This document shows, in pieces, positions 10,114-18,518 of a DNA stretch of 64,000 nucleotides. Origin of the DNA: Pseudobacteriovorax antillogorgiicola (lineage in GTDB: Bacteria; Bdellovibrionota_B; Oligoflexia; Oligoflexales; RGVZ01). Where the stretch lies: contig CAMBEK010000002.1 of NCBI GenBank assembly GCA_945865565.1, positions 177,644 to 241,643 on the forward strand, written 5' to 3'. The notes under the pieces are model-generated. The model was not told the DNA's origin. It did no database searches and saw only the letters and a program-made list of their open reading frames with translations. How positions within the stretch are numbered: position 1 is the stretch's first letter; every line of letters begins with the position of its first letter. The translations under genes and the position numbers were made by a program.

Positions 10114-10182
10114 ACCTGTTGATCCTTCATTCTGGTCAGAGCTAACGAACCATTTCCTGATAAAATCCTCTGAGGGGCACCT

Positions 10183-10512
10183 ATGTCTGATAATATTGAT
10201 GATCTGAGCGTAGAGTTTACCCAAGATGAGCGCCTGGTCGTGAAGCAGGTCGATAAAAAGATCCTGACCCGCGGCAATTGGACGACGATCATGTACAAGT
10301 TCGTCGAAATGGACAAGAAGACTGGCGAGTACGGGCAGCCAAAGGTTTCCATCCGTCGCTATCAGAAGCGCAGCGGCATTTATAAGATGCAAAGCAAATT
10401 CAACATCAGCAGTGGCAAGCAAGCTCACATGATTTCAGCCGCTCTGCTTGGTTGGTTCGCGGATGCTTCTCCGAGTGCTGATGATGCAAAAGACGAGTCC
10501 AGTGACGACTAG
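10183..10512 (+). CDS. Small acidic-tailed protein of unknown function
   Basis: A 109-residue soluble protein starting at ATG 10183 behind GAGGGGCACCT. The core (about residues 15-90) mixes basic and aromatic residues, with a K-V-S-I-R-R-Y-Q-K-R-S-G segment that could bind nucleic acid or a phosphorylated ligand. The last 18 residues are acidic (D-D-A-K-D-E-S-S-D-D). There is no signal peptide or membrane segment. It sits alone between two terminators, so it is a monocistronic gene; that and its compact form suggest a real conserved protein rather than a chance frame. I do not recognise a family. Confidence 0.7.
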   Translation: MSDNIDDLSVEFTQDERLVVKQVDKKILTRGNWTTIMYKFVEMDKKTGEYGQPKVSIRRYQKRSGIYKMQSKFNISSGKQAHMISAALLGWFADASPSADDAKDESSDD

Positions 10513-10545
10513 CGAGCACTCGTTCTAATTTATGTTTGTTCAAAG

Positions 10546-10572
10546 CCGCCAGGTCACTGGCGGTTTTTTTTT
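10546..10572 (+). terminator. Rho-independent terminator
   Basis: The stem ccgccag / ctggcgg with a four-base loop is followed by nine T residues, 34 bases after the stop of the small acidic-tailed protein. The minus-strand gene at 10554 has its stop codon inside this hairpin, so the convergent genes share the element. Confidence 0.85.
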
Positions 10573-11168
10573 ACCCAAGAAAGGCTTCGGGCAAAATCAC
10601 ATCCTGGTCCGGCGGTCAGCCACGCGGCAGGGTCGATATCGAAAACAGTGAATTTACGAACGGGCAGGGGATTTGGTGTTAGAATTGGAGAGCCAATATC
10701 GCAGAGCACTTTTTGGGTGCTAGCGACCGATATGCCGCAAATTTCAATAAGAGTGTCGTGAGTGTGCTTGTCTGCAGGCATGACCCTCAGGGAGCCAGCA
10801 TTTTCCAAAATGATGGAGTGGGCTGTGATGATTTGCGTTAGTGCTTTGGCGCCCGCATGACCCGAGTTCTGATCGAGCGAAACAACCAGATCCGTCGCAG
10901 TAAATGCTGAGTAGACGGCGTGGGTTTCTGCCCAGCCAAGAAAGACATCTTCAAAGGCAGGAGAGATTTTTTTTTCCCTGGTTTGGGCTTGGACCGGGTT
11001 TAATTTAAGCACCCAACGTCCTGCGATGTTAGGAAGTTGGGTGTGGTGACGGGAATTTGACGGTGTAAATCCTGCTGGAGCCCGCAAGGATAAGGTTTGC
11101 AGAGGAGCGGCGGTTGCTGCAAAATAATCAGTATCAGCCATCTCCCAGGCAATCGCCGGATACCACAT
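10554..11168 (-). CDS. Protein of unknown function
   Basis: The frame is open from 11357, but ATG 11168 has a good ribosome site (GGAG, six bases upstream) and avoids overlap with the divergent bactofilin gene, so 204 residues is preferred. The chain (M-W-Y-P-A-I-A-W-E-M-A-D start) is soluble and mixed alpha/beta in appearance, with no signal peptide and no motif I can name. A Cys-containing C-terminal half includes D-L-V-V-S-L-D and V-L-C-D-I-G-S-P. It could be a small enzyme, but that is not supported. The stop overlaps the terminator of the convergent small gene. Confidence 0.55.
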   Translation of the reverse strand: MWYPAIAWEMADTDYFAATAAPLQTLSLRAPAGFTPSNSRHHTQLPNIAGRWVLKLNPVQAQTREKKISPAFEDVFLGWAETHAVYSAFTATDLVVSLDQNSGHAGAKALTQIITAHSIILENAGSLRVMPADKHTHDTLIEICGISVASTQKVLCDIGSPILTPNPLPVRKFTVFDIDPAAWLTAGPGCDFARSLSWVKKNRQ

Positions 11169-11346
11169 CAGATCTCCGGAGTGGATTGTGAGTCGCAGGT
11201 TGAGGGTTGGAGTCCGCGGGCGCTCAAAAGGGGTGTGCGAACTTGTTCTTTTTCTGTGCAGCATTGACGGTGTTCCCGAAAGTGTTCCTTGCAGTTTATT
11301 GCGCGATTCACTGAAGTCAACCGACACGGTATACGAGGGAGATCTC

Positions 11347-11847
11347 ATGTTCGGCAAGAGTCAGCAAAACCCAGGCGCGCAGCGCCCACAGAAAAAATCT
11401 ATCACAACCGGCCGCGATGCTGCCGTAACGATCCTCACCAGTGGCTGCCATTTCAGTGGAAAACTCTACTGCCGGGGATCGAGTCGCATCGGCGGCAAGA
11501 TTGAAGGGCAGATCATCTCTGAGGGCATCTTGATCATTGAGGAAGGTGCGACCATTTTGGCTGAGGTGAAGGCTGACGAAGTTATCATTCAAGGCAAGGT
11601 CAACGGCCGCCTTGAGGCAAAAATCCGGGTAGAACTTTATCCCCAGAGCCGCTTCGACGGAGATATCGTGACGCCGGTCTTGGTTATAAACGAGGGCGCC
11701 CAGTTCAATGGCCGCTCTATCATGAGCCATGGGGCGTCTGCCTCATCCCATCAGACTTCAGATGGACGCAAGTCCAGGGTCCTTCCAATGGCGGCAGGGT
11801 CGTCCGGGGGCGATAGCTCTGCGGCGCCGGAGATCAAAGTCAACTGA
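11347..11847 (+). CDS. Bactofilin
   Basis: Bactofilins are beta-helical cytoskeletal proteins that polymerise without nucleotide and help position cell-wall enzymes or polar structures. From ATG 11347, behind GAGGGAG, the protein has 166 residues. A short polar N-terminal tail leads into the regular hydrophobic-Gly ladder of a bactofilin, from about residue 25 to 125: S-G-K-L-Y-C-R-G-S-S-R-I-G-G-K-I-E-G, then I-I-E-E-G-A and V-I-I-Q-G-K-V-N-G-R. The Ser/Gly-rich C-terminal tail is variable in the family. An apparent upstream extension to 11188 is not bactofilin-like. The Nudix gene follows after 11 bases. Confidence 0.92.
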   Translation: MFGKSQQNPGAQRPQKKSITTGRDAAVTILTSGCHFSGKLYCRGSSRIGGKIEGQIISEGILIIEEGATILAEVKADEVIIQGKVNGRLEAKIRVELYPQSRFDGDIVTPVLVINEGAQFNGRSIMSHGASASSHQTSDGRKSRVLPMAAGSSGGDSSAAPEIKVN

Positions 11848-11858
11848 GCTTCGAACAC

Positions 11859-12518
11859 GTGAGATTTTCCTTTTCTATAGTGGATGGTTTTCTTGCGGGA
11901 TCGTTGCCAGCAACCTTGGCCAATGTGAGCCCTGTTGCATCCACGTGGGATGTGGGCCAGGCCGCTGGAGTAGACCGCCGACATCCTTCCAACCCTTCAA
12001 TTGACGTAAAGCCACCGCGCCTGAGTGCAGTGGCTTTGCTGTTTCTTCCACCCCAGGTGGCAGGGGCCCCGGCTGACATCGTCTTGATTCGCCGCGGGGC
12101 GCATTATGGATCCCATCGAGGACAAATAGGCCTTGCTGGCGGGCGCGCGGAATCCGCAGACATTGGGCCAGTGGAGACGTTAATCCGTGAGCTTCATGAG
12201 GAGCTTGGCATACCAGGCGAAGTCCTGACTTTTCATGGAAGTCTGCCTGTTCGTCGTGCCATCGACGGATCCATTGTGTTGCCGTGTATCGTGACCGCCC
12301 ATTGGTCGGCGTGGGACATCAAGGCGGCTCCCGATGAAGTTGCTTCAGTTTGCCTTGCGCCTTGGACGTCACTAACCAATGCAATGCGTTCCTCATTTGC
12401 CTTCACCATGTTTGGCGTCCGGCGGGAATCGCCTCTCTATCGCGTTGACGGGGTGACAGTTTGGGGGTTGACTGCTTCTATCATCAACGCGGCAGACATG
12501 TTGCCGCTTGAATTATAA
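11859..12518 (+). CDS. Nudix hydrolase, CoA-pyrophosphatase type
   Basis: A 219-residue Nudix hydrolase from GTG 11859. The Nudix box reads G-G-R-A-E-S-A-D...R-E-L-H-E-E-L-G-I. Its spacing has one residue more than the consensus, as in the CoA/acyl-CoA pyrophosphatase branch, which releases 3',5'-ADP and phosphopantetheine. The H-R-G-Q-I-G-L-A-G-G stretch just before the box matches the branch signature in position. The first 60 residues are extra and not clearly homologous. It lies 11 bases after bactofilin and is probably co-transcribed with it. Substrate assignment is inferred from the box spacing. Confidence 0.8.
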   Translation: MRFSFSIVDGFLAGSLPATLANVSPVASTWDVGQAAGVDRRHPSNPSIDVKPPRLSAVALLFLPPQVAGAPADIVLIRRGAHYGSHRGQIGLAGGRAESADIGPVETLIRELHEELGIPGEVLTFHGSLPVRRAIDGSIVLPCIVTAHWSAWDIKAAPDEVASVCLAPWTSLTNAMRSSFAFTMFGVRRESPLYRVDGVTVWGLTASIINAADMLPLEL

Positions 12519-12559
12519 AATCGGATTTCTGAAGTTTCATCTTTGGAGTGCAAAATATC

Positions 12560-12919
12560 ATGCGAATGATTTTTATTTTCTCTGGCGTCATCTCTATTTT
12601 TTTTGCTGTGTCTGGTTGCACACAAGAACTTCAAAATAAAGTATCGCGCAGCATTCAGAACTGGACCGGTACGGACGGCGTGTTGGATGTAATCAGCGAT
12701 GGAAAAGTCATGTACCGCTTTATCAAGATCGATAAAATCAGCACGGCACAGGCGACAGGTGATCGCGAGACGCCGCGCCCTTACCGCTATGGGTATGGGG
12801 TGTTGGATATCAATCAGAACTTTATTCAGGATGAGAACGAGCGTAAGATTTATTTCGAATTCAGCGATTTTAGTACAAGTTACGTTTTTTACGAAAATCC
12901 AGGCATCGTTTCCCGATAA
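12560..12919 (+). CDS. Small lipoprotein
   Basis: From ATG 12560 this is a 119-residue protein with a hydrophobic N-terminus ending in the lipobox V-S-G-C, so it is probably a lipoprotein. A GTG at 12548 would add four residues. The mature part is soluble, charged and rich in aromatic residues (Y-R-Y-G-Y-G-V-L-D-I-N), with no motif I recognise. It ends 11 bases before the aromatic amino acid hydroxylase gene, so the two may share a transcript, though no functional link is evident. Confidence 0.65.
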   Translation: MRMIFIFSGVISIFFAVSGCTQELQNKVSRSIQNWTGTDGVLDVISDGKVMYRFIKIDKISTAQATGDRETPRPYRYGYGVLDINQNFIQDENERKIYFEFSDFSTSYVFYENPGIVSR

Positions 12920-12930
12920 AGGGGCCGAAA

Positions 12931-14721
12931 ATGCGCACCCAGGATTCCCTTCCGGTTTATCTGAAGCGCTATGTTATCGCGCAGAATTATGAGCGCTATA
13001 CCCCAACAGAGCACGCAACATGGCGTTACATCATGCGCCGTGCACGCGATTTTTTTTCGCGTCATGCCGTCGCTTCTTATGCCGAGGGGATTTCACAGAC
13101 CGGTATTCCGATGGACCGGATTCCAAAGATCGATGAGATCGACGCCCACTTGCAAAAATTCGGTTGGGGTGCGATCGGCGTGAGTGGTTTTATTCCGCCC
13201 GCTGCTTTTCTCGATTTTCAGACCCGCAACATCATGCCCATCGCGATGGACATGCGGACTTTGGAACATCTCGCCTACACGCCGGCTCCTGACATCGTTC
13301 ACGAAGCAGGCGGGCATGTTCCCATCTTGTTCGATCCTGCGTACCGGGATTATCTAGGGCGTTATGCCAAGATGGCAAACAAGTCGATCATCTCATCGGA
13401 GGACGTCCGCCTTTACGAGGCTATCCGCTGGTTGTCCGACATCAAGGAAAACCCGGATGCCACCAAGGTTGAAATTGACGCAGCAGGAGAGATGCTGAAG
13501 CAGGCTTATGATGGAATCTCCCACACATCGGAAATGACCAAGGTCGGCCGGATGGCGTGGTGGACGGCAGAATACGGTTTGGTGGGTGATTTAAAAAATC
13601 CAAAGATATACGGCGCTGGTCTCTTGTCTTCCATCGGTGAGAGCGAGGTTTGCCTGTCTGACAAAGTTCGAAAGATTCGTTTGACTGTGGACTGTGTGGA
13701 GATGGGCTATGACATCACCGAGCCTCAGCCGCAGCTTTTCGTTGCCCAATCTCTGGAAGAATTGCCTGAGATTCTCGAGCAACTTGAATCAACGTTGGCT
13801 TTCCGGTGTGGCGGAATTTCGGGAATGCATCAGGCCCTGCTGTCCAAGGCAGTGTGCACAGTGGTGATGGATTCTGGTGCTTCTGCGAGCGGTGTCACAG
13901 AGTTTTTTGAAAATGGTGATGCCGTTGATTTCGTCAAATTTCGCGGGCCGGTTCAGGTGGCTTATCATGAAAAACAATTGCCTGGCCAAGGTCGCGAGCG
14001 GCATGGTGACGGCTTTAGCAGTCCGGTGGGATTCTTTGCGTTTGCGCCTTCGAAACCTCCGCACCTTCTGCGTGATGACGAGTTGAAGGGCGCAGGTATA
14101 GCTGTCGGGGCACGTTCGACCATAGATTTCGTGTCTGGTTTTAAAGTTCAAGGTGTGTTGAAACGCATCGTGCGTCAGGGTAATGCGATTGTTTACATGA
14201 CGTTTGATGATTGCACGGTTTCCCGTGGTGGCAAGCGCTACTACGAGCCTGCGTGGGGTGAGTTTGACCTGCTGGTTGGTGGTGTTGTGGTTTCAGTTCA
14301 CGGTGGACCGGCGGATCGGCAGGCATACGGTGAATACGAGCTGGGTCAAGTCAGCAGCTCGCCGGGACGGACTTCGCCATTCACAGATCATGAAAAAGAA
14401 ATGTTTCGTGCCTATTCTGCGATCAGGGAAATCCGTGGAAGGTATATCGGCGGTCTCGTGACTACGCCTCGTAGTGCTGGTAAGGATTCGTCGAAAGATG
14501 CTGCGTTGCTGGCAGAACTAGCGAATCAGGTGATCAAAAACAATCCTGGAGAATGGCTGATTGGCTTGGAATTGCTCGAGTTGGCATCCCAGCGCCCAGC
14601 CTTGAGTGCAGCTTGGGCTGCGCCGTTGCGTGAGGTTATTACCTGCCACGCGCAGGACAAAGGTGCACTTTCAGTGGAATTGCTGGCCCGGGGAATTGAG
14701 CTACTGAAGGTCGTCGATTAA
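12931..14721 (+). CDS. Aromatic amino acid hydroxylase (phenylalanine 4-monooxygenase-like), long form
   Basis: A pterin- and iron-dependent hydroxylase that should convert phenylalanine to tyrosine. The catalytic domain is in the N-terminal half. The iron ligands are visible as H124 and H129 in H-E-A-G-G-H-V-P and E214 in W-W-T-A-E-Y-G-L. Classical bacterial enzymes have about 260-300 residues; this one has 596. The long C-terminal region (about 270-596) is unlike the animal tetramerisation tail and unlike an ACT domain, and contains F-R-G-P-V-Q-V and Y-E-P-A-W-G-E-F-D-L-L. The usual H-E-L-L-G-H is H-E-A-G-G-H here. A long subfamily with this motif exists in several bacteria; the substrate could be Phe or another aromatic amino acid. 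Confidence 0.85.
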   Translation: MRTQDSLPVYLKRYVIAQNYERYTPTEHATWRYIMRRARDFFSRHAVASYAEGISQTGIPMDRIPKIDEIDAHLQKFGWGAIGVSGFIPPAAFLDFQTRNIMPIAMDMRTLEHLAYTPAPDIVHEAGGHVPILFDPAYRDYLGRYAKMANKSIISSEDVRLYEAIRWLSDIKENPDATKVEIDAAGEMLKQAYDGISHTSEMTKVGRMAWWTAEYGLVGDLKNPKIYGAGLLSSIGESEVCLSDKVRKIRLTVDCVEMGYDITEPQPQLFVAQSLEELPEILEQLESTLAFRCGGISGMHQALLSKAVCTVVMDSGASASGVTEFFENGDAVDFVKFRGPVQVAYHEKQLPGQGRERHGDGFSSPVGFFAFAPSKPPHLLRDDELKGAGIAVGARSTIDFVSGFKVQGVLKRIVRQGNAIVYMTFDDCTVSRGGKRYYEPAWGEFDLLVGGVVVSVHGGPADRQAYGEYELGQVSSSPGRTSPFTDHEKEMFRAYSAIREIRGRYIGGLVTTPRSAGKDSSKDAALLAELANQVIKNNPGEWLIGLELLELASQRPALSAAWAAPLREVITCHAQDKGALSVELLARGIELLKVVD

Positions 14722-14729
14722 AGGTTTTT

Positions 14730-15620
14730 TCAGCGAACCGATGTGACCATCACGTCCAGGATTTGACGAAGTTGACGCGGGTTGATCTTGTGACCGATCC
14801 CTGCAATTTCCTGATAGGTAACCTTGTATTCACTGGCGGCCAAGCCATCACGAAATGCATGGGCTTGATCGGCAGGGGCAGTGGTGTCGTCCTTCCCTTG
14901 AAAAATTGCCACGCGATGCGGCAGGCCATTAACGTCGTAAGCAATCGAGCGAGTTTCGTAGGCGACATCGCCCTCTCTTTCTGTTGATTTTTTGATCAGC
15001 GTAATTAGATCTCCGTCGCTGGAGTTGCGCCCAGCCTGTTCAAAGTCGTAGATTCCGCCGCCAAGCACAAGCCACTTTAACTTACCGTATTGCTTGCCGA
15101 AAATAGCGGCCGAGGCAGCGCCTGTGCCGAATCCGTAGGCCCCCTCAAACGTTGAGGTGAGTGACGGGTTGGCGTGCAGAGTTTCTTTTGCGGCAACCAG
15201 AGCAGCCTGCTGGGAGAGTTTACCGACCAAGTCCCTGGTGCCCGTGGAACCTCCGAAGCCTGGGCGATTGAATCCAGCTACATGAAAGCCAGCCGCAAGA
15301 AAGGCCTGGGCTTCAGGAAGGTCGCAAAATTGGTCAGATTCAAATCCAGCATCCTCACCATGAGCGATCAACACGGTCGCAGTAGGTGCCTTAATTTGGC
15401 ACAAGAACCAAGCCACTTTGTAACCTTTTCCATTTGCTGAATATGAGGCGTGGCCGCTCGTGATGTTGCTGGGAGAGACTCGTAGGGCGTCTGGTCCGGG
15501 ACTATTTGAGATTTTCAGGCCATCGTCCTGGCTTGGACCAGATCTGGTCACGCAACCAGAGAGCCCGCTCAAGAATTCAGCGAAAATTATTAAAAAAAAT
15601 ATTTTTTGTTTGTTCGCCAT
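14730..15620 (-). CDS. Alpha/beta-hydrolase-like lipoprotein
   Basis: From ATG 15620 (AGGAG seven bases upstream) the protein has 296 residues with the lipobox L-S-G-C at Cys 23. The mature part has an alpha/beta-hydrolase layout: T-V-L-I-A-H-G-E oxyanion region, G-F-N-R-P-G-F-G-G-S, a nucleophile elbow, an acid turn G-K-D-D-T-T-A-P and a terminal G-I-G-H. The elbow reads G-F-G-T-G, with Thr 166 where nearly all family members have Ser, Cys or Asp. It may therefore be a non-catalytic or altered esterase in the envelope. It is convergent with the hydroxylase gene and divergent from sucB. Confidence 0.75.
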   Translation of the reverse strand: MANKQKIFFLIIFAEFLSGLSGCVTRSGPSQDDGLKISNSPGPDALRVSPSNITSGHASYSANGKGYKVAWFLCQIKAPTATVLIAHGEDAGFESDQFCDLPEAQAFLAAGFHVAGFNRPGFGGSTGTRDLVGKLSQQAALVAAKETLHANPSLTSTFEGAYGFGTGAASAAIFGKQYGKLKWLVLGGGIYDFEQAGRNSSDGDLITLIKKSTEREGDVAYETRSIAYDVNGLPHRVAIFQGKDDTTAPADQAHAFRDGLAASEYKVTYQEIAGIGHKINPRQLRQILDVMVTSVR

Positions 15621-15793
15621 GTTGTGTCTCCTAAGAGTGCCGTCAAATCCCGGTTCAAAGTTTAGCATGTGAAATTGCCGGTGGGAGGCAAATTTTTCCG
15701 GACTTTCGAGTTGATGGTGCGGCGCCCGGGTAAGTATTTCCCAGTCCTTGCAAAGGGCTGGTCATTGGCCGACCATTATTGTAGGAATCTAGG

Positions 15794-15813
15794 GCCGCAT
15801 GCGGCTTTTTTTT
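15794..15813 (+). terminator. Terminator-like hairpin in the sucB leader
   Basis: The self-complementary gccgcatgcggc followed by eight T residues lies only 22 bases before the sucB ATG. No plus-strand gene precedes it, because the left neighbour runs away on the minus strand. It may act as a leader attenuator for the suc operon or be fortuitous. Confidence 0.5.
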
Positions 15814-15835
15814 GATTTTTTCTCGGGAGTTACGG

Positions 15836-17065
15836 ATGGCAGTTGACGTCAAGGTTCCTTCCGTTGGCGAGTCTGTGAAGGAAGGGATGATCCATCGCTG
15901 GCATGTCAAGTCCGGCGATTATATTGCTCGCGATCAGGTGTTGGTTGAATTGGAAACCGACAAGGCGACCGTGGAAGTGGTTGCCGAGGCCGCTGGTGTG
16001 ATTACGCTTTCAAAAAAGCAAGGTGACACAGTTGCTGTCGGTGAGGTCATTGCAAGCATTGACACCGCTGCCGCGAAACCATCGGGTGCGGCTGAATCTC
16101 CGGTCGCAGCAGTTGCTGCGGCACCGTCAGCCACAGCTCAAGTTGCAGCAAAAATGGATCAGGGACAGGCCCTGAGTCCTGCTGTACGTCGGATTGTTGA
16201 AGAAACCGGAATGGATCCTTCCAAAGTGCAAGGCACAGGGCGCGGTGGGCGATTGACCAAAGGGGATGTGCTGGCGCAGCCGGCTGCTCCAGGGCAGCGT
16301 GCCGTGGCGGAAACCAAATCACCTTCGCAAGCGACAATGGCTGCACCGGCTCGCGCCGCAGGTTCCAGGTTGGAACGACGTGAGCCAATGAGCATGATGC
16401 GTCGTCGTATCGCGGAACGTCTGATCCAGTCACAATCGACTGCGGCAATCCTGACTACGTTTAATGAAATCGACATGACTGCCGTCATGGCGCTGCGCGC
16501 CCAGTATAAAGACAGTTTCAAGGAAAAATACGGTGTCTCCCTTGGTTTTATGAGTTTTTTCGTCAAGGGTGCCATTGAGGGCCTCAAGGCATTTCCAGCC
16601 ATCAACGGTTGGATTGAGGGCCATGACATCGTCTACCATGACTATTTCGATATCGGTGTTGCCGTATCTTCCGACCGTGGCCTCGTCGTGCCTGTGGTGC
16701 GTGACGCAGACCAGCTCAGCTTTGCGGAATCAGAAACGGCGATCGGTAATTTTGGAAAACGCGCTCGTGATGGAAAAATCACGGTTGATGAATTGACTGG
16801 CGGAACCTTTACCGTCTCCAACGGTGGCGTCTTTGGTTCGCTCATGTCCACGCCAATCTTGAATCCACCCCAAAGCGGGATTTTAGGGATGCACAAGATT
16901 CAAGATCGTCCCGTGGTGGTCAATGGCCAGATTGTTATTCGGCCGATGATGTATGTGGCCTTGAGTTACGATCACCGAATCGTTGACGGCCGCGAGGCTG
17001 TCCAGTTTCTCGTTAAAGTCAAAGAATGCGTGGAAGACCCTACGCGCATCTTGTTGGGAGTTTGA
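15836..17065 (+). CDS. sucB: 2-oxoglutarate dehydrogenase E2, dihydrolipoyl succinyltransferase
   Basis: E2 of the oxoglutarate dehydrogenase complex moves the succinyl group from E1 to CoA through a lipoyl arm. From ATG 15836 (CGGGAG upstream) it has 409 residues. The lipoyl domain has K43 in E-T-D-K-A-T-V-E-V. An Ala/Pro linker follows, then an E1/E3-binding domain ([11 protein letters not shown], about 120-155). The catalytic domain contains [24 protein letters not shown] at the start points to a succinyl- rather than acetyl-transferase. It is the first gene of a sucB-lpd-sucA operon, the reverse of the usual E1-first order. Confidence 0.95.
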   Translation: MAVDVKVPSVGESVKEGMIHRWHVKSGDYIARDQVLVELETDKATVEVVAEAAGVITLSKKQGDTVAVGEVIASIDTAAAKPSGAAESPVAAVAAAPSATAQVAAKMDQGQALSPAVRRIVEETGMDPSKVQGTGRGGRLTKGDVLAQPAAPGQRAVAETKSPSQATMAAPARAAGSRLERREPMSMMRRRIAERLIQSQSTAAILTTFNEIDMTAVMALRAQYKDSFKEKYGVSLGFMSFFVKGAIEGLKAFPAINGWIEGHDIVYHDYFDIGVAVSSDRGLVVPVVRDADQLSFAESETAIGNFGKRARDGKITVDELTGGTFTVSNGGVFGSLMSTPILNPPQSGILGMHKIQDRPVVVNGQIVIRPMMYVALSYDHRIVDGREAVQFLVKVKECVEDPTRILLGV

Positions 17066-17068
17066 TTC

Positions 17069-18508
17069 ATGGCAGTCGAAGGCTCTAATAATCCGTCAGA
17101 TAAAGACAACAGCCAATTTGATCTGATCGTGATCGGCGCCGGTCCTGGTGGCTACGTTGCAGCAATCCGGGCAGCACAACTTGGTCTGAAAACGGCCTGT
17201 GTTGAATCCCGAGGGACCCTCGGTGGAACCTGCCTTAATGTTGGTTGCATCCCGAGCAAGGCCTTGCTTCAGTCCAGTGAAGCTTTTTCAGAAGTCCAGA
17301 ACAAGATTTCGGAACACGGTGTCAAAGTGTCTGGAGTGTCGTTGGATCTTGCGCAAATGTTGAAACGCAAAGACGACATTGTGAAGGGTTTGACCAAAGG
17401 GGTTGAAGGCCTGTTCAAAAAGAACAAAGTGACCTGGCTTCAGGGTCACGGTCGATTTGTTGGTAAAAATCAGGTTGCCGTTGATGCCCCCGATGGCACC
17501 AGCAAGTCTTACCAGGCGAAAAACTTTATCATCGCAACTGGCAGCGAACCGATTGAGCTGAAGGCCATTGCCCCGTTCGATCAGAAATTCATCATCAATT
17601 CGACGGACGCGCTGGCCTTGGAAAAGGTACCCGAGCACATGGTCGTTATTGGTGCTGGCGTTATCGGCCTTGAGATGGGCAGCGTCTGGAAGCGTCTTGG
17701 CGCAAAAGTAACGGTTATTGAAGCTGCCGATAAAGTGCTGCCGCCAATGGATGGTGCCGTTTCAGCCGCCATGCAAAAGATTCTGACCAAGCAAGGATTT
17801 GAATTCCTGCTTAACGCTAAACTCACCGGTGCAAAGGTCGAAGGAAAGCAAGTCAAAGTCATGTTCGATCATGAGGGGAAGAAAAAGGACCTCATGGCAG
17901 ACAAAGTTTTGATCGCTGTCGGCCGCCGTCCGAATACCTACAAACTCGGGTTGGAGACCATTGGATTGGCGCTCCAGCCAAATGGGCGCGTTCCCGTCGA
18001 CTCCCATTTCCGCACGCCCGTCGATAGTGTTTATGCCATCGGTGATGTCATTGATGGTGTGATGCTGGCCCATAAGGCCGAAGACGAAGGTATGGCTGCT
18101 GCTGAAATCATTGCCGGAAAATCTGGCCACGTAAATTACGAGGCAATTCCCAACGTGGTTTACACCTGGCCTGAAGTAGCCTCGGTCGGCATGACCGAGG
18201 AGCAGTGCAAGGCAAAGGGGTTCGATGTCCGCATTGGACAGTTTCCTTTTGCCGCCAATGGCCGGGCCAAGTGTCTTGGTCAGACCGATGGTTTCGTCAA
18301 GATCATCGCGGATGCAAAGACGGACCGCTTGCTTGGATTTCATATCGTTGGACCAAATGCCTCAGAATTGATTGCTGAGGGCGTAATTGCATTTGAATTT
18401 GGTGGTAGCGCTGAGGATCTCGCCAGATCTTCCCATGCTCATCCAACTTTGGCTGAAACCATCAAGGAAGCTGCACTCAGCGTAGACAAGCGCGCCATTC
18501 ATATTTGA
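17069..18508 (+). CDS. lpd: Dihydrolipoyl dehydrogenase (E3)
   Basis: E3 reoxidises the lipoyl arm using FAD and NAD+. The 479-residue enzyme has the N-terminal FAD motif G-A-G-P-G-G-Y-V-A-A-I-R, the redox disulfide C55/C60 in G-G-T-C-L-N-V-G-C-I-P-S-K, an NAD motif G-A-G-V-I-G-L-E-M-G and the interface H-A-H-P-T-L-A-E-T. About 17 polar residues precede the FAD fold. It starts three bases after the sucB stop with its own GGGAG, and sucA follows ten bases after its stop. No other lpd is visible in the window, so it may also serve pyruvate dehydrogenase and the glycine cleavage system. Confidence 0.97.
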   Translation: MAVEGSNNPSDKDNSQFDLIVIGAGPGGYVAAIRAAQLGLKTACVESRGTLGGTCLNVGCIPSKALLQSSEAFSEVQNKISEHGVKVSGVSLDLAQMLKRKDDIVKGLTKGVEGLFKKNKVTWLQGHGRFVGKNQVAVDAPDGTSKSYQAKNFIIATGSEPIELKAIAPFDQKFIINSTDALALEKVPEHMVVIGAGVIGLEMGSVWKRLGAKVTVIEAADKVLPPMDGAVSAAMQKILTKQGFEFLLNAKLTGAKVEGKQVKVMFDHEGKKKDLMADKVLIAVGRRPNTYKLGLETIGLALQPNGRVPVDSHFRTPVDSVYAIGDVIDGVMLAHKAEDEGMAAAEIIAGKSGHVNYEAIPNVVYTWPEVASVGMTEEQCKAKGFDVRIGQFPFAANGRAKCLGQTDGFVKIIADAKTDRLLGFHIVGPNASELIAEGVIAFEFGGSAEDLARSSHAHPTLAETIKEAALSVDKRAIHI

Positions 18509-18518
18509 GGGTATTCCC

